Assembly: GCF_001641265.1 (NCBI RefSeq)
Contig: NW_020167536.1
Span: forward strand, 558,001-622,000
Direction: 5' to 3'
Origin: Pseudogymnoascus destructans
Lineage: Eukaryota > Ascomycota > Leotiomycetes > Thelebolales > Thelebolaceae
Length of the DNA: 64,000 nt
The first letter of the stretch is position 1. Every line of letters begins with the position of its first letter. A program made the translations under genes and the position numbers. Shown here piece by piece: positions 42,925-54,166 of this stretch. The notes below the pieces were generated by a model, which did not search any database, had not been told where the DNA came from, and saw only the letters and a program-made list of their open reading frames with translations.

Positions 42925-44815
42925 TCAGGGTCCTCTAGCTGCCTTAGAAGCAAGCCTTCTTCCGAGGTGAGGTCTAGCTGTTGTATAATCGATATCGAAG
43001 AGTCCTGTTGCGGCGATCTGGGGCCAGTCCAAGCTCGGGTCTTGGAGCCTTCTGATTAAGGCCACTGCTTCCAATCGGAAAGTGTGCTGGTCCATGGACT
43101 CGGGTTTATATCCGACTGGAAACCCACGCCATGTGCTGCAACCAGTATGGTCCATAGTTTCGTATTTCGAGATACGCAATTTTCGGATGTAGCCCTTCAC
43201 CATAAGTCGGAACGGATTGGGGAAGTTTTCAGGCTTGATCATTTCGTAGTTCCATGACTCCCTGATCATGTTTATCGGCTTCTCCGAATCATGTCAATCT
43301 GCCATAGGCCAGCCACGTACGTATCCCAACCAGGGTCAAACCTTTCGCGTAGGACCTTCTTAAATAGACGGACAAAACCGGATAAGGCCGCGTGATTGTC
43401 TCTAGGGTCATAGAAGCTGCGTGATGAGAATTCCGCTGTCATTGAATACCACCGATTTAAAAGTCCTTGAGCTGATATAGCTTTCATGGCAAGTTGTGTT
43501 CCTCCATTGGGGGTAGAGAACGGTTATGGTTGGGTGAAAATAGTAGATTGTACCAGGTATCCGCCTTTCCAACGAACATACAAGTACCGTCCTCATACTC
43601 TTCGCATTCGCGGCATCGAAAGATGAGTTGCTGTTCGCCGTAAATAACCATACGTCCCGTGTCCTAAGCGCTACCTAATGCTAATAGGCGGGGTTTTCCG
43701 ATGTCGATACTTATTTTATAGCGCGCTAGTCTTGGCATAAAAGCTTCCTGATAGCACCAGCCACGATTAGTTGTAGGGCCGATCTCTAGATTTCGTGCAA
43801 GGACGAGCTAGCAATTGGTTGGGCTAGAGTTCTCACTGCATCGATATGGGAGCTGGATATATGAATTGGCGAGTATGTATTCGGATTTGAAGAATCCCTT
43901 TTCCGCGTCGTTGCTCCTTCCAGCCACGATGGTGAGATCAGCGTTGTTATATATCTCAGGCACTTCCGATGCCTGCGCTGCCCAGTCTTGAATATCATCC
44001 TGCATGATGCAAAGCGCGTCGATCCAGATGAAATCATAGTCAAGACCTCGCGCTGCCCGGATTGCCTGACAATGCGTTGCGCAAAACTTGGACAGTTTGA
44101 TCCCTTTTTCAAAAGCACTCTTGTTGGCGCTTCGGAGCTTGAACATCTTATCCTTAGCGTTGCCCCAGGAATAGGAGAGTGCCACGTATACAGCGACCTG
44201 ATATTCAGTAGTCTCGAGGAGTCTAGGCTTCTCATCCTTAATGTAAACTATTCTCGAAGGCAAAGGTCTTTGCTGTCTACCATAGCAGCGGCAGTCAGAG
44301 TCGTTGCATCTGCCAAGCCATTTCGCCCGCGTATTTCGGATATTGCTGGTGAGTCTAAAAAATCGAGTGGTTTTAGTTAAGGAGGGATAAAGATTGAAAA
44401 GAAGCTCCACAGCTTTTGACTTACCAGAGTCCACAGCAATGCTCACCCTTCCAAGAAAATGATCTCCATTGGTTTCAGTGATTGCCGGCCCTTTCACTAT
44501 AATCGTTATATCTGGAGAGTTGTAGAAAGTAATCGGTATATCTGAATAATCCGGGTCGTCTCGGGCGTACCGATTGAGATGAACGAATAGCGTGGCCCCA
44601 AGTAGTTTAGGATCTGTTTTCCATTTTTGGAGATAGTACTGGAGTCTAGGTGCAGGGCATTGCTCTTTGATACTAGCCCATATCAAACAACAGGCTGGAC
44701 ATGGGAAGAGGAGGCGATTAGTGCAGGATTTCAGTACTTCCAGACTATCACGATGTTGCGATTGGAAATTTTTGTGGATCTCAGGGAGTGGTCGAGTGTA
44801 CTGTGGGGTATTAAC
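42925..44815 (-). pseudogene. HET-domain (heterokaryon incompatibility) gene, broken
   Basis: The region 44815-43808 is one open frame. It carries VYVALSYSWGNA, then FIWIDALCIMQDDIQDWAAQ and EIYNNADLTIVAGRSND, the core of a HET domain. Near its start SLEVLKSCTNRLLFPCPAC resembles the Cys pair upstream of HET domains. No ATG is found before the upstream stop. After 43808 the frame breaks; later pieces in other frames hold NRGWCYQEAFMPRLA, GRMVIYGEQQLIFRCRECEE, WYSMTAEFSSRSF and DNHAALSGFVR, matching the downstream HET region. At least three breaks are present. HET proteins trigger cell death on fusion with unlike strains; this copy cannot be functional as read. Confidence 0.85.
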
Positions 44816-45274
44816 TGGATGCTAATGGCGAAGAAGGCAGAGAACTATATACCATACTGCCTTGCATGAATAGTGATGCGATCGATATGTTGTTTGGCGG
44901 CTACAGCTTAGATTATGGCCAGTAGCTATTGACCACACCTCCCATCCTTCGCTCCCTCAGCTCCATGCGGCCAAGGTGGTCTCTCCCCATTTCCTCCTTT
45001 GATAAGCGCTGACATTGTCTCAGCCTCATAGTTATAAATATGCAGCCTAGCGCCTAGCAACGAAACTTCAGACAATGTCAGCTCTACGAAATACATGTGT
45101 AGTAGTTAAGCACGGCCACATTGTCAGCCAGAAAGTCAACCTCGTGCAGTATGAACCACAACTAAAAGTCGGCCCATGAGCGATAAATATCCAGTTTCTT
45201 CGATGTCCTTATGGTAACCTTACTGACGTAGAATACAATCCGCCGTTTAGTACTGCGTGTCGCTGGACACAGAC
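44816..45274. other. intergenic, no gene seen
   Basis: No gene is supported. It lies between two oppositely directed decayed genes. Confidence 0.4.
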
Positions 45275-46090
45275 ATGGCCGAGATATTAGCCACCATCGA
45301 TGGTGTCGCAGCAGTTCTCCAGCTTGCTGAAACCCCTGCTAAAGCTCTAATAAAGACCATCCGCATCGTTAAAGAACTTCGCGAAGTCCCTAAAAAGCTT
45401 GCAAAGCTCCTCGGCGAGATTGAGACATCTACGTCCAATGTGGAGTATCTTTGTGATAGCCTGTTCCAGCATGATTCCAAATTCTACCAACAGATTAGTT
45501 CTCTGTCACTCGGACGGGCTCATAAACAGCTTGACCACCCTACACGAAGCGACTTTGGAGATTAAGGGGTTCCCCCTTCCGATGGCCGAGTTTGGCCAAA
45601 TCAAGGTTACAAAAGGAATGTCGATGAGCCCGGATGTGGAAATCAGTGGATCAATGAAAATGGAGAAGGAGTTGTCAGAGAAGCTAGAGAGGCTAGACAG
45701 ACTCAACGGGGAGGTGATGCGTGGCTTTCAGTGGTGGGGTTACAAGTCCAAGTAGCAACACATACAGTTGCGGCTACGAACAGTAGCATCTCTATTCAAG
45801 GGTTTGCTGATCTAGCAGCGCAGCTGACTGTACTATCAGTTGGTGTCAAGACTCTCAGTCTAGCAGTTACACAATCACAATCCGTCCACACAGTTGGTGG
45901 TTATAGAAACGATTTTAGGCAGAGCTCCGTGGCCACGCTTGGGGGGACGACTTTGAGTGATGGCGAAACTTGGTCGGACACGTCTTCTGAGACTGCTTGT
46001 GAGACACCATCAGAGACTTCATCTAAGACGTCATCCGATACGGGCTCGTGGCTAACGATGGCATCTGAGAGCTCCGGATCAGTTCGCTGA
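45275..46090 (+). pseudogene. STAND-type N-terminal (Helo-like) domain fragment
   Basis: The ATG at 45275 opens MAEILATIDGVAAVLQLAET, the classic start of fungal N-terminal domains of NACHT or ankyrin STAND proteins (SesA/Helo-like). The text continues with LGEIETSTSNVEYLCDSLF. A one-base shift near 45500 leads to SLTTLHEATLEIKGFP and an EKLERLDRLNGEV coil, and another near 45740 to DLAAQLTVLSVGVKTLSLAV and a Thr/Ser-rich end (SETACETPSETSSKTSS) stopping at 46088-46090. No NTPase domain follows. This would be the effector or signalling domain of an allorecognition protein, now broken. Confidence 0.65.
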
Positions 46091-46198
46091 TACAAAGAAC
46101 AAAGCAGGCTTTGCCTACAGCGTGGGCTAAACCCGAGCCCCAAACCAGCCCCGCGGGGTGGCCCTCCCAACGCACACCTGGACCTTGCACTTTTCAGC

Positions 46199-46904
46199 AT
46201 GCGCACGTTCTACACCAAGGGAAACTTCGACATAATACCAGAGGTACGGAAGCCGCGTTTTTGGAAGGACTGCAGCAACAGCATCTACTTCTTTAAGATT
46301 TCCGATTTACCAAAGGCTCGCAAGTTACTTCAGGTATCGACAGCGGAAAATTCTGACGACATATTCACAAAAGGATTGGCCACCGCGTTGATTGAGATTC
46401 TGAGCGTATTATCACCAGTCAATACTGCTACCAACCCTGATGTCCGCAAAACTTTGCTCCGATATCTACATGCATTAGCAATGCAGCAGTTGCCTCGGCA
46501 GAGCCCTGTAATGGTTATCCTTTCTACGCTACATAATGGGATACTGGTCGCTAAGGGCTCTTACGCCTTACTACGCCGCAATCGGTCAGGATGAGGCATT
46601 GAGTGCCTGCAATAAAGCTTTGGTAGATATCGCTTCAGGAGCGGAAGATATCTCGGTTACTAGAGCACATTTACATGGACCAGGTGGATTGGCCGTCAAC
46701 AGCTTCCTAGTCCAAAGCCCCCCTATCAGCGCCAGCGATACACCTCTCACTCTCGTCCTCAATACACCTCTCTGCATCCTCCGCCTCGACTGGAAGTCTA
46801 GACTTGAACAGGTGAATCTCCGCCATCGAGTGCATTCCAGTCTGTCTCACCACTTTGGCAGGCCGGCCAGTATCAAATATCATCAGTGGGAAAGACAGCA
46901 CTGA
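46199..46904 (+). pseudogene. Clr5-like C-terminal region, fragment
   Basis: Two overlapping open pieces (46199-46594 and on to 46904) read as FKISDLPKARKLLQVSTAE, IEILSVLSPVN, LLRYLHALAMQQL, then ACNKALVDIASGAED and VHSSLSHHFGR. They recall, weakly, the helical repeat region of Clr5-domain proteins often found near STAND genes. No Clr5 finger is visible. One frameshift joins them around 46560. This is a tentative assignment from general appearance. Confidence 0.35.
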
Positions 46905-47074
46905 GGCAGCCATACTCGGTTGTCGGAATCCAAAGTACCACAACAGGCTAGGTATGTAAGATGGCGGTATTGTTTTGATGGTTTTTAGATTCCCTATAAT
47001 GCGTCAGCTATCTCTGCCTTCACAGCCTCCCCAAAGAGCATATCCGGGAAGGTTGCATCAGACGCCATCTGTGA

Positions 47075-47148
47075 TGGTGTATTATGAGAGACGGTAGAGA
47101 GATGGTATCCTCGTATACCATCTCTCGACCGTCTCTCATAATACACCA
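47075..47148. repeat. 34-bp near-perfect inverted repeat (hairpin)
   Basis: Arms 47075-47108 and 47115-47148 are reverse complements with one mismatch, around a 6-base loop (cctcgt). The stem contains gagagacggt. It is not part of a coding frame with clear support and no flanking duplication is obvious. Confidence 0.92.
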
Positions 47149-48088
47149 GGCGTCACTCCACTCGTATCGTTTGTTTTCTCTCTGTCGCTCCTTCTCACTG
47201 AGAACTCTGTACCAAGTTCGCTGACGAGTGTGTAGCACGGAGAGCTTCGGGTCGGCTTACCTCCATGCAAATATAACCTCACAGCCCATCCCAAATCTGT
47301 TTTGATTTTCGCCTCTCATATAGGGTTCCTACATACGTTAACTACCGTTCGTTCCAGCCCCCGGGTGTGGATGAGAAGTCCTTACCTAACTCCAAGACTC
47401 TGCCAAATCATCATCTCTGCCCACTTAAGTAGCCCTGTGCCTATTGCGCCGAGCACCTCCCCTACTATACTGGGAGATTGGACAGTTCTGGGCTCTAGTA
47501 TCGGAGGAAGCGGCATCTCGAGGAAGTTGCTCTTTGGTGTGGAAGTGATAGATATCTGGTGTTCTCGACGGCTGAAGATGATGATTGTTTTGGAGCTTAG
47601 TCAGTTAAGTGATGGATATTGAACAAAACCTACGAATCTACGAGAAGCAAAATGGCATGGCATATTTCCAAATAAATGTTACCCTACGACTATGACTAAC
47701 TTATGGCGGGGTTTTAGTAAAGTTTTAATATTCGCCGGCGTCAAGGCTACACGATAAGTTAGTGCTATCGCTGGTTTATCATACTATCAAAAATATCATA
47801 GTACAGGCTCCAATTGGTTACCGCGTACCTGCCCCATCCATCCATCCATCCACCACGGTTACGTTACCCCACACACACTCTCCCACACTTAAAGAGTCAG
47901 ATGGCCACTTCTGAGACAGACACACCACCTCTTCTTAACATCCAACTTTGATATTTAATTACTGGCACTGGCAAGACTTCATTCTCTACTAGCAGTTCTC
48001 TAATATCGACCTAAACTCCCTAGAGCCTTCTGTGTATATTTTGGCCCTTATCAAACCGCAGCCCGCAGTACCCTACAGAAAGCAGAAC
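47149..48088. other. intergenic and promoter of the bleomycin hydrolase gene
   Basis: No gene is supported. Around 47835-47860 there is a short catc run (ccatccatccatccatcc), then a promoter region. Confidence 0.4.
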
Positions 48089-49682
48089 ATGGGATCACAA
48101 GCTTCGAGGCCGTCGCACGACGACTACACCGAAAAGCAGGCCGTTGAACGGATGCGACAGCTGGCTCTTACTGCACCAGGAAGTAAAGGCAGCTATGAGG
48201 CCGAAGGGAACGAAAAGAAGCGACCGAAATATGTCGCCGATGAGGCATCAGGCCTCTCGATCGGCGATGTTTGGAAGTGGCAGGAGAAGCTAATGGACGA
48301 CCCAAAGAACCGGTACGCACGCTATAATATATGACTCTCCCTGACTACGGTGTTATAGTGCACTTTACTAACGGAGCTCTAGACTGGCACTTTCAGCACT
48401 AAGCGCCGCGGACCCCAAGACGGTGCTCCAGAACCGCAACGTCCTCACTGAAACCCAGCACATTTTCAATGTGAAGATCCCATTCGAAGGCGCGCCGATC
48501 ACGAACCAAAACTCTTCGGGCCGATGCTGGATCTTCGCCGCTACAAATGTCTTCCGCGTAGCGCTGATGAAGCGCCATAACCTCGAGGCGTTCGAGCTCA
48601 GCCAGTCATACCTCTTCTTCTGGGACAAACTCGAGAAAGCCAACTGGTTCCTCGAGCAGATCCTCGATACAGCCGATGAGGATGTCGAAGGCCGCCTCGT
48701 GCAGCGCCTCTTACAGTCCCCAGTCGGCGATGGCGGACAGTGGGATATGATCGTCAACCTCGTCAACAAGTACGGACTCGTCCCCCAAGTCCTCTACCCG
48801 GACAGCTTCAACGCCTCCCACTCCGGCACCATCAACAACCTCCTCACCACCAAGCTCCGCGAAAACGCCCTAACCCTCCGCTCCCTCGCCGCCACCTCCT
48901 CCTCACTCTCTACCATCCGCTCCGCCAAAGCCGAAATGATGCGCGAAGCCCAGCTCATCCTGACCCTCACCCTCGGCCCGCCCCCCTCCCCATCCTCAGA
49001 ATTCACCTGGCAATATCTAGACGCCAGCGGTGCCGCACAGACTCTCAGCACCACTCCCCTCGACTTCGCCGCTGAGCTCTCCTCCACCCCCTCCATCCGC
49101 ACAATCGGAGTCGACGTCAACTCCATGTTCAGTCTCGTTAACGACCCCCGCAACGCTCCAAACACCCTCCTCACCGTCTCGCGTCTGGGTAACGTAGTCG
49201 GCGACACCTCCCGCCCAGTCACCTACGTCAACGTCGCCATGCCCACCATGAAAGCCGCCTGCATCGCCATGCTACGTGCCGACATCCCCGTCTTCTTTGG
49301 GTGCGACGTCGGGCAATCCTCGGAGCGCGCGCGCGGCGTCATGGCTACGGGACTTGTTGATTTCGAGCTGGGGTTCAATGTGAAGCTCGGCTTGACGAAA
49401 CGCGATCGCATTCTGGCGGGGGAGAGCAAGATGACGCATGCGATGGTGTTGACTGCTGTGCATCTCGATGCGGAGGGGAAGAGCGTGAGGTGGCGCGTGC
49501 AGAATTCGTGGGGGGAGGGGTCGGGGGAGAAGGGGTGGTTTGTTATGAGTGATGAGTGGATGGATGAGTTTACGTATCAGGCGGTTGTGGATCCGAGGTT
49601 TGTGAGTAAGGAGGTTAGGGAGGTGTTGAAGCAGGACCCGAAGGTATTGCCGCTTTGGGACCCGATGGGGGAGTTGGCTTGA
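48089..49682 (+). CDS. LAP3: bleomycin hydrolase-type cysteine peptidase (C1B)
   Basis: Exons are 48089-48312 and 48383-49682, encoding 507 residues. The family is a homohexameric papain-like aminopeptidase in the cytosol (yeast Lap3/Blh1) that removes N-terminal residues, detoxifies bleomycin and hydrolyses homocysteine thiolactone. The catalytic triad is visible: Gln-Cys in TNQNSSGRCWIFAATN (about residue 110), His in KMTHAMVLTAV (about residue 440) and Asn in VQNSWGEG (about residue 465). The blocks QSYLFFWDKLEKANWFLE and GDGGQWDMIVNLVNKYGLVP are typical. The tail ends DPMGELA, a form of the self-processing C-terminus. Confidence 0.96.
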
Positions 49683-50418
49683 GTTGTTGGCGGTGGTAGT
49701 GTCGGATTGGGTGGTTAAGGATGACCGGATGATGGGAAGACTTATGAGATGGATATTTGTGGGTTTGGGATGTCGGGGACGGATTGGGTAGGAAGCGTAG
49801 GTATTCATATCAAGCACTATTCTAGCACCTCTGTTCTGAACCACAGCATACCAAACTACAACCCCCCTCCAAACATATAAATCGCCGTATCTCATCCTTG
49901 TCCTCCAAGGTTTCGGAGTAGATACATTGTTCCTTCTTGATGGCCGAGTGTCAGAAAGTGACCGCTCAGCCACCACTGACAGTATGTGATATACGTATGT
50001 GGCCTTAAAAAATGTAAGGGGGGACGACAGATACAGCAGTTTCGGCAGCAGAAATGGCGAGCGGCGACGGAACTATTCAATAACAAAAGTAGTGACAGCA
50101 ACGCGGCGACAGTAAGAGCGTAGAGTCAGTTGCTTGGGGCCGACCTCAACAACACCGACAAACGATGCACACAACGGACGGCATTATCTACCTTCCAGAT
50201 GTGTGCTCGTAAATTACCTGTGTGACTGAAGCGGCTGTGGAAGGAGCATTACAAGGGCAGATTGGCAGCGTTATATATCGACTGGAGGCATCATTCATTG
50301 AGGGCGGGGATGTTGATCACGGGGTGGGGTTGGGTGGTGCATACCAGCCCATAAAGGAGTTGAACTTCTTCGATTTGAGAAGGTCTATATGAACTTCTTA
50401 CTTTACCCCCCTCGTTCT

Positions 50419-51045
50419 TGATCTGATAAGTTTCTCCTACATAGACCTCATATATATCAAAATAGCCCATCCCATCTCCGCCCCCTCCCGCTCTCCAGAC
50501 TTCATGATTTATATTCCTGTGTAGGAAAGATGGATACAATGGTCGATGTGGTAGAGGCAGTGGTAGAGGACCTAGACGAAGATCATGTCAGGTGGAAAGA
50601 GGATGTGGGGGGGGAAATAATGCGAGGTTGTGGGCGAATGGAATGGATGGCGATGGGGTGGTTTGTCTCTGGTGAGAGGGGGCCGGTGACAGGAATCCGA
50701 TGGCGGGTTCTTGGGTGGTGACAGGAGTTACAACCTCTTGGTGAAAAAGATGGCTGGGATGGAGGGTGGATGGGTTGGATCAGCGGCCAGATTTGTACGG
50801 GGCAGGCCTAGTTCAAAGCTTCGAATGTTCCCATACGGTGAGTAATTCAGCTATGAGGCTTCAATGGAGATCTATATATTCATATCTGCACTCGCTCGCA
50901 TTTGGTCTAATAAGTTGCTCCCACACATAAATCTCGCCGTATGTGTCAAAATATCTCATCCCAGCCCACATTAGGACGAGACGTATTTGGTTATTTGATC
51001 TCGTAGGTGTCTCCTACATAGAACTCCATATATATCAATTATCCA
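50419..51045. repeat. three diverged copies of a 50-60 bp repeat
   Basis: Copies lie at about 50419-50471, 50901-50963 and 50993-51045. They share phrases such as tgatctgataagtttctcc with variants, then catagacctcatatatatc. On the minus strand each could read GYFDIYEVYVGETYQI or a variant. They lie in the 49683-51135 stretch, where I see no complete gene. A dead tandem of a small gene, or an old element, is possible. Confidence 0.6.
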
Positions 51046-51135
51046 ACCCACCCAATTCCATGCCATCCGTCCCCCGCTATCCGCCTTTGAAACTCCAAAA
51101 TTCAAACCAATCCCCAAGCCCACACCTCCCCCACT

Positions 51136-51734
51136 TCACCACACCCTCTTCCTCGGCCTATAAACCCTACTAAAATCTACATCCTCCCCATCCCCCTCCG
51201 TCCGTATCTGCGCCTTAATCCTCCTCCGCCTCGCTGCCCGCGATAGTTGCTCTATCGGTATACTCTCATCATCTTCCTCCTCTTCCTCTATCTCTTCGCC
51301 GCGCACCCGCGCGATCCATCGGTGAATCATCTTATTCGCTGTGCTGACGACTCCGCCGCCACGCCGTGGGGTGGTAGGTTTACCGGAGGAGGGGAGGTAG
51401 GAGGTTATGAAGGTGAGGTAGTTGGTTTGCGGGGTGGTTGTTACTTCGATAAGTTGACTTGAGTCGCGGGGAGAGATGTTAGGGAGGGGTGAAGGCGCAT
51501 CGTCCGGGGAGGGGTTGTAGAAATGCGAGTCGGAGGGGGTGGAGAGCTGGGAGGGGCGGATGGCGGCGCGGAGGTTGGTGAGGGTTTTTTGTTGGAGGAC
51601 ATAGCCGGAGAGAAAGAGAGCGAGGGTGAAGAAGAAGACTCGGGGGTGTTAGAGGGGGGTTGAGTGTGGATGGGTGAGGACGTACTGGTAACGGCGGAGA
51701 TGAAGACGGAGACTTGGGATTGGGTTAGGAGCAT
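51136..51734 (-). CDS. small single-pass membrane protein
   Basis: Exons are 51734-51686 and 51638-51136, encoding 183 residues. The splice joint is in phase and creates a hydrophobic helix (AVTIFFFTLALFLSGYVLQ, residues 14-32), so the intron is real: reading through would break the helix. The rest is soluble, with Pro-rich sequence, then WIARVRGEEIEEEEEDDE and a basic stretch (RRRRIKAQI) ending VYRPRKRVW. The layout suggests a signal-anchor protein facing the cytosol. I recall similar short fungal proteins but cannot name the family. Confidence 0.72.
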
Positions 51735-52153
51735 TGTGGGTGGTGAGCGGTGCTCAGAGTGAGGATGCGACAGTATAGTTAGTATTCAAGCAATATGTTT
51801 GTGGTTTAAAGGCGGCGCATAATTGTGTTTTGGTCCAGTCACTTCTGTTTGCCACGGGCGACGTAAATAAATGGCGTTGGTGGGGCGACTATCGATATCA
51901 GCCTTGCGGGCGTCAACTTTTGCGACAGCCTCAAGGAAACACTCCCCAACCAAACCGCCCCAATCCAACAGCTATGAGTACACTCCAGCATAGCGCCATT
52001 ACAATGCCCTACGCCGATACCTCAAACTAATCCGACTCGAATTATACCACTCCAAACCCGCGACGACTCCTTACCACCAACAAATCCACGGACTACCCCA
52101 TCGCCACCGTCACCACGCCCCAAACTCCTCCATCTCCTCCACACACCATAACC
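51735..52153. other. divergent promoter region
   Basis: This lies between the leftward membrane-protein gene and rightward PRP38. No gene is seen. Confidence 0.45.
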
Positions 52154-52960
52154 ATGTCCGGCCACCACCGCGCCGACGAAAAGCGCTTCCTCGACGAGCG
52201 CGGCTCCTCCGCCCCCCTCGCTCCCAACGGCCTCAACCCCGCCACCATCTTCGAGAAGCCCGTGCGCGAGCGCATCATCGACTGCTACTTCTGGAAAGAC
52301 CAGTGCTTCGCGCTGAACGAGGCCGACATCGTGAGTCGCGTGGTCGAGCACGTTCACTTCGTGGCCGGTACATATGGCGACTCGCAGCGGCCGTCGCCGT
52401 TTCTGTGTCTCGCGTTCAAGCTGCTGCAGCTGGGGCCGGGCGATGACATTCTGAAGGAGTACCTGGGGTATGGGGGCGAGCGGTTCAAATATTTGAGGGC
52501 GCTGGCGTGCTTTTATGTGAGGTTGACAAGGCCTGCGAAGGAGGTTTATGAGACGCTGGAGCCGTATTTGGAGGATGGGAGGAAGCTGAGGAGGAGGGGG
52601 AGGCAGGGGACAAGCTTGACGTTTGTGGATCAGTTTGTGGATGAGCTGTTGACGAAGGAGAGGATATGTGCGACGAGTCTGTGGAAGATGCCGAAGAGGG
52701 AGGTGCTGGAGGATTTGGAGGTATTGGAGCCGCGGGTTAGCGCATTGGGGGATATTGAGGCGTTGTTGGAGGAAGAGGAGGATGATGTGGTGATGTTGGA
52801 GGGCGAGAATAGGAGATCCGAGAGCGATGTTGATGAGGGTAGTGAGGAGGGGAGAGTAAAGAGTCCTGGGGAAGAGTTTGGGAGAGAGATGAGCGCTGAA
52901 AGCGACGGGAGGAGAAGGACAAGTAGGGAAGACGATGAGAGGAGTGGGAAAGGTGGTTGA
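52154..52960 (+). CDS. PRP38: pre-mRNA-splicing factor PRP38
   Basis: A single exon encodes 268 residues from the ATG at 52154. Prp38 is a component of the U4/U6.U5 tri-snRNP and is needed for spliceosome activation in the nucleus. Family blocks are LNPATIFEKPVRERIIDCYFW, then FVAGTYGDSQRPSPFLCLAF, KYLRALACFYVRLT, EVYETLEPYLEDGRKLR and FVDQFVDELLTKERICATSL. The C-terminal 70 residues are acidic and Arg/Ser/Asp-rich, as in fungal orthologues. Codon ends shift from C to G within the gene. Confidence 0.96.
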   Translation: MSGHHRADEKRFLDERGSSAPLAPNGLNPATIFEKPVRERIIDCYFWKDQCFALNEADIVSRVVEHVHFVAGTYGDSQRPSPFLCLAFKLLQLGPGDDILKEYLGYGGERFKYLRALACFYVRLTRPAKEVYETLEPYLEDGRKLRRRGRQGTSLTFVDQFVDELLTKERICATSLWKMPKREVLEDLEVLEPRVSALGDIEALLEEEEDDVVMLEGENRRSESDVDEGSEEGRVKSPGEEFGREMSAESDGRRRTSREDDERSGKGG

Positions 52961-53431
52961 GATAATTAATATGCGAATGAAACAAAATACTACAGATAAT
53001 ATAAATATATTTATATAATTTGTGCCTGTTTGCCAACGCGTAATTCGGAAAATGGGTTCACAAATAGTAGAGTGAAATCCTGGTTTATTTATTGTTGCTA
53101 CATTATTTTATTTATTTGAGAAACAAAGAATTAAATTCACATGTCATATAATATTGACGTAGTAATACGAATTCTCAAAAACTCATTTATTGCTCTCTAT
53201 GCTACATACTGTCAACTCCAGCTCGATATAATATACCCACAGCTGTACTACAAATCAAGAAGAAAGCAATGCTGTCATCTTAGATCCATGTCAACTGTTG
53301 CATCAATGCAATATCTGAACCAAGAGACCGCGAAAATATCAAATCCCCAATGCCGTAGCCAAATTTGCACAATTTCATCGCCATCGTTACATCTGGGCTT
53401 TCACTCTCATCTCCTCTATTGACACCATCGC
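52961..53431. other. intergenic, AT-rich
   Basis: This lies between the convergent 3' ends of PRP38 and the HEX-1 gene. No gene is seen. Confidence 0.45.
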
Positions 53432-54166
53432 TTACAATCTGGAGCCGTGGATGACCTTCATGTCAACGGCAAGCTCGCGACCGTGGTCGTTGAGAACGAG
53501 GACGCGGACGGAGCCACGGCCGCTCTCGAAGGCATCGTTAAGACGAACCCAGAGGTTGGACTGGTCAATAACTGGGAGAGACTGCTTGACATCACCCTGG
53601 AAATATTGTTAGTATGGTTCTACTACTGATACAAGTGGGATTACTCACGGTCTCGGTCATGGCGACGACGGTGCCATCGTTCAGGTCAAGGACTCTGTAC
53701 TGCTTGAGGACAGGGCCGAGAACGGTCTGAACAACAACAGATGGGGATGGGCTGGAGATGAACGAAGAGTCCTCGTGCAGCTGCTTGGTGAAGAGATCAA
53801 CACCGAGGAAGCGGTGCTGGCCAGTGGCAGGGGAGGTGGTAATCTTGATGACCTGGCTGGCACGTCCCTGGAGGATCACGATGTCGCCAATGCGGACGTG
53901 GTTGGTTGGGATAGTGATGGTGTTGGGAATGCCGCCACCCTGGAGTGACTGAGAACGGGGAGCTTGGCTGCTGCCACCGCTGGTGGTGGAGGTGATCTCT
54001 ACGTCAATCTCGGGGTGGTGGTGGTGGTGGCTGCCGTTCACAATGCGGTCTGCGGCATGGTGGAGGCCGTTGCGGAAAGAGTGGTAGTGACCTTGATTGG
54101 AAGTTAGTTTTGGAGAAGTTTGAATCTGAAAGATTGCCACGTACCAGCCTCATCGTAGTAACCCAT
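53432..54166 (-). CDS. HEX1: Woronin-body protein HEX-1
   Basis: Exons are 54166-54145, 54091-53649 and 53596-53432, encoding 209 residues. HEX-1 self-assembles into the crystalline core of Woronin bodies, the peroxisome-derived plugs that seal septal pores. The fold is eIF5A-like: HVRIGDIVILQGRASQVIKI, TSPATGQHRFLGVDLFTKQL and VLKQYRVLDLNDGTVVAMTET. The last exon ends with a PTS1 signal, ...HGSRL, for peroxisome import. The His-rich stretch (GSHHHHHPEIDV) after the first exons is typical. The start at MGYYDEAG matches the Neurospora form; in-frame exons continue upstream and may give a longer form. Confidence 0.95.

Noticed and set aside
47302..47622. Rightward frame of about 106 residues
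   Set aside because: The composition looks like intergenic DNA, and there is no motif or coding bias of the kind seen in neighbouring genes.
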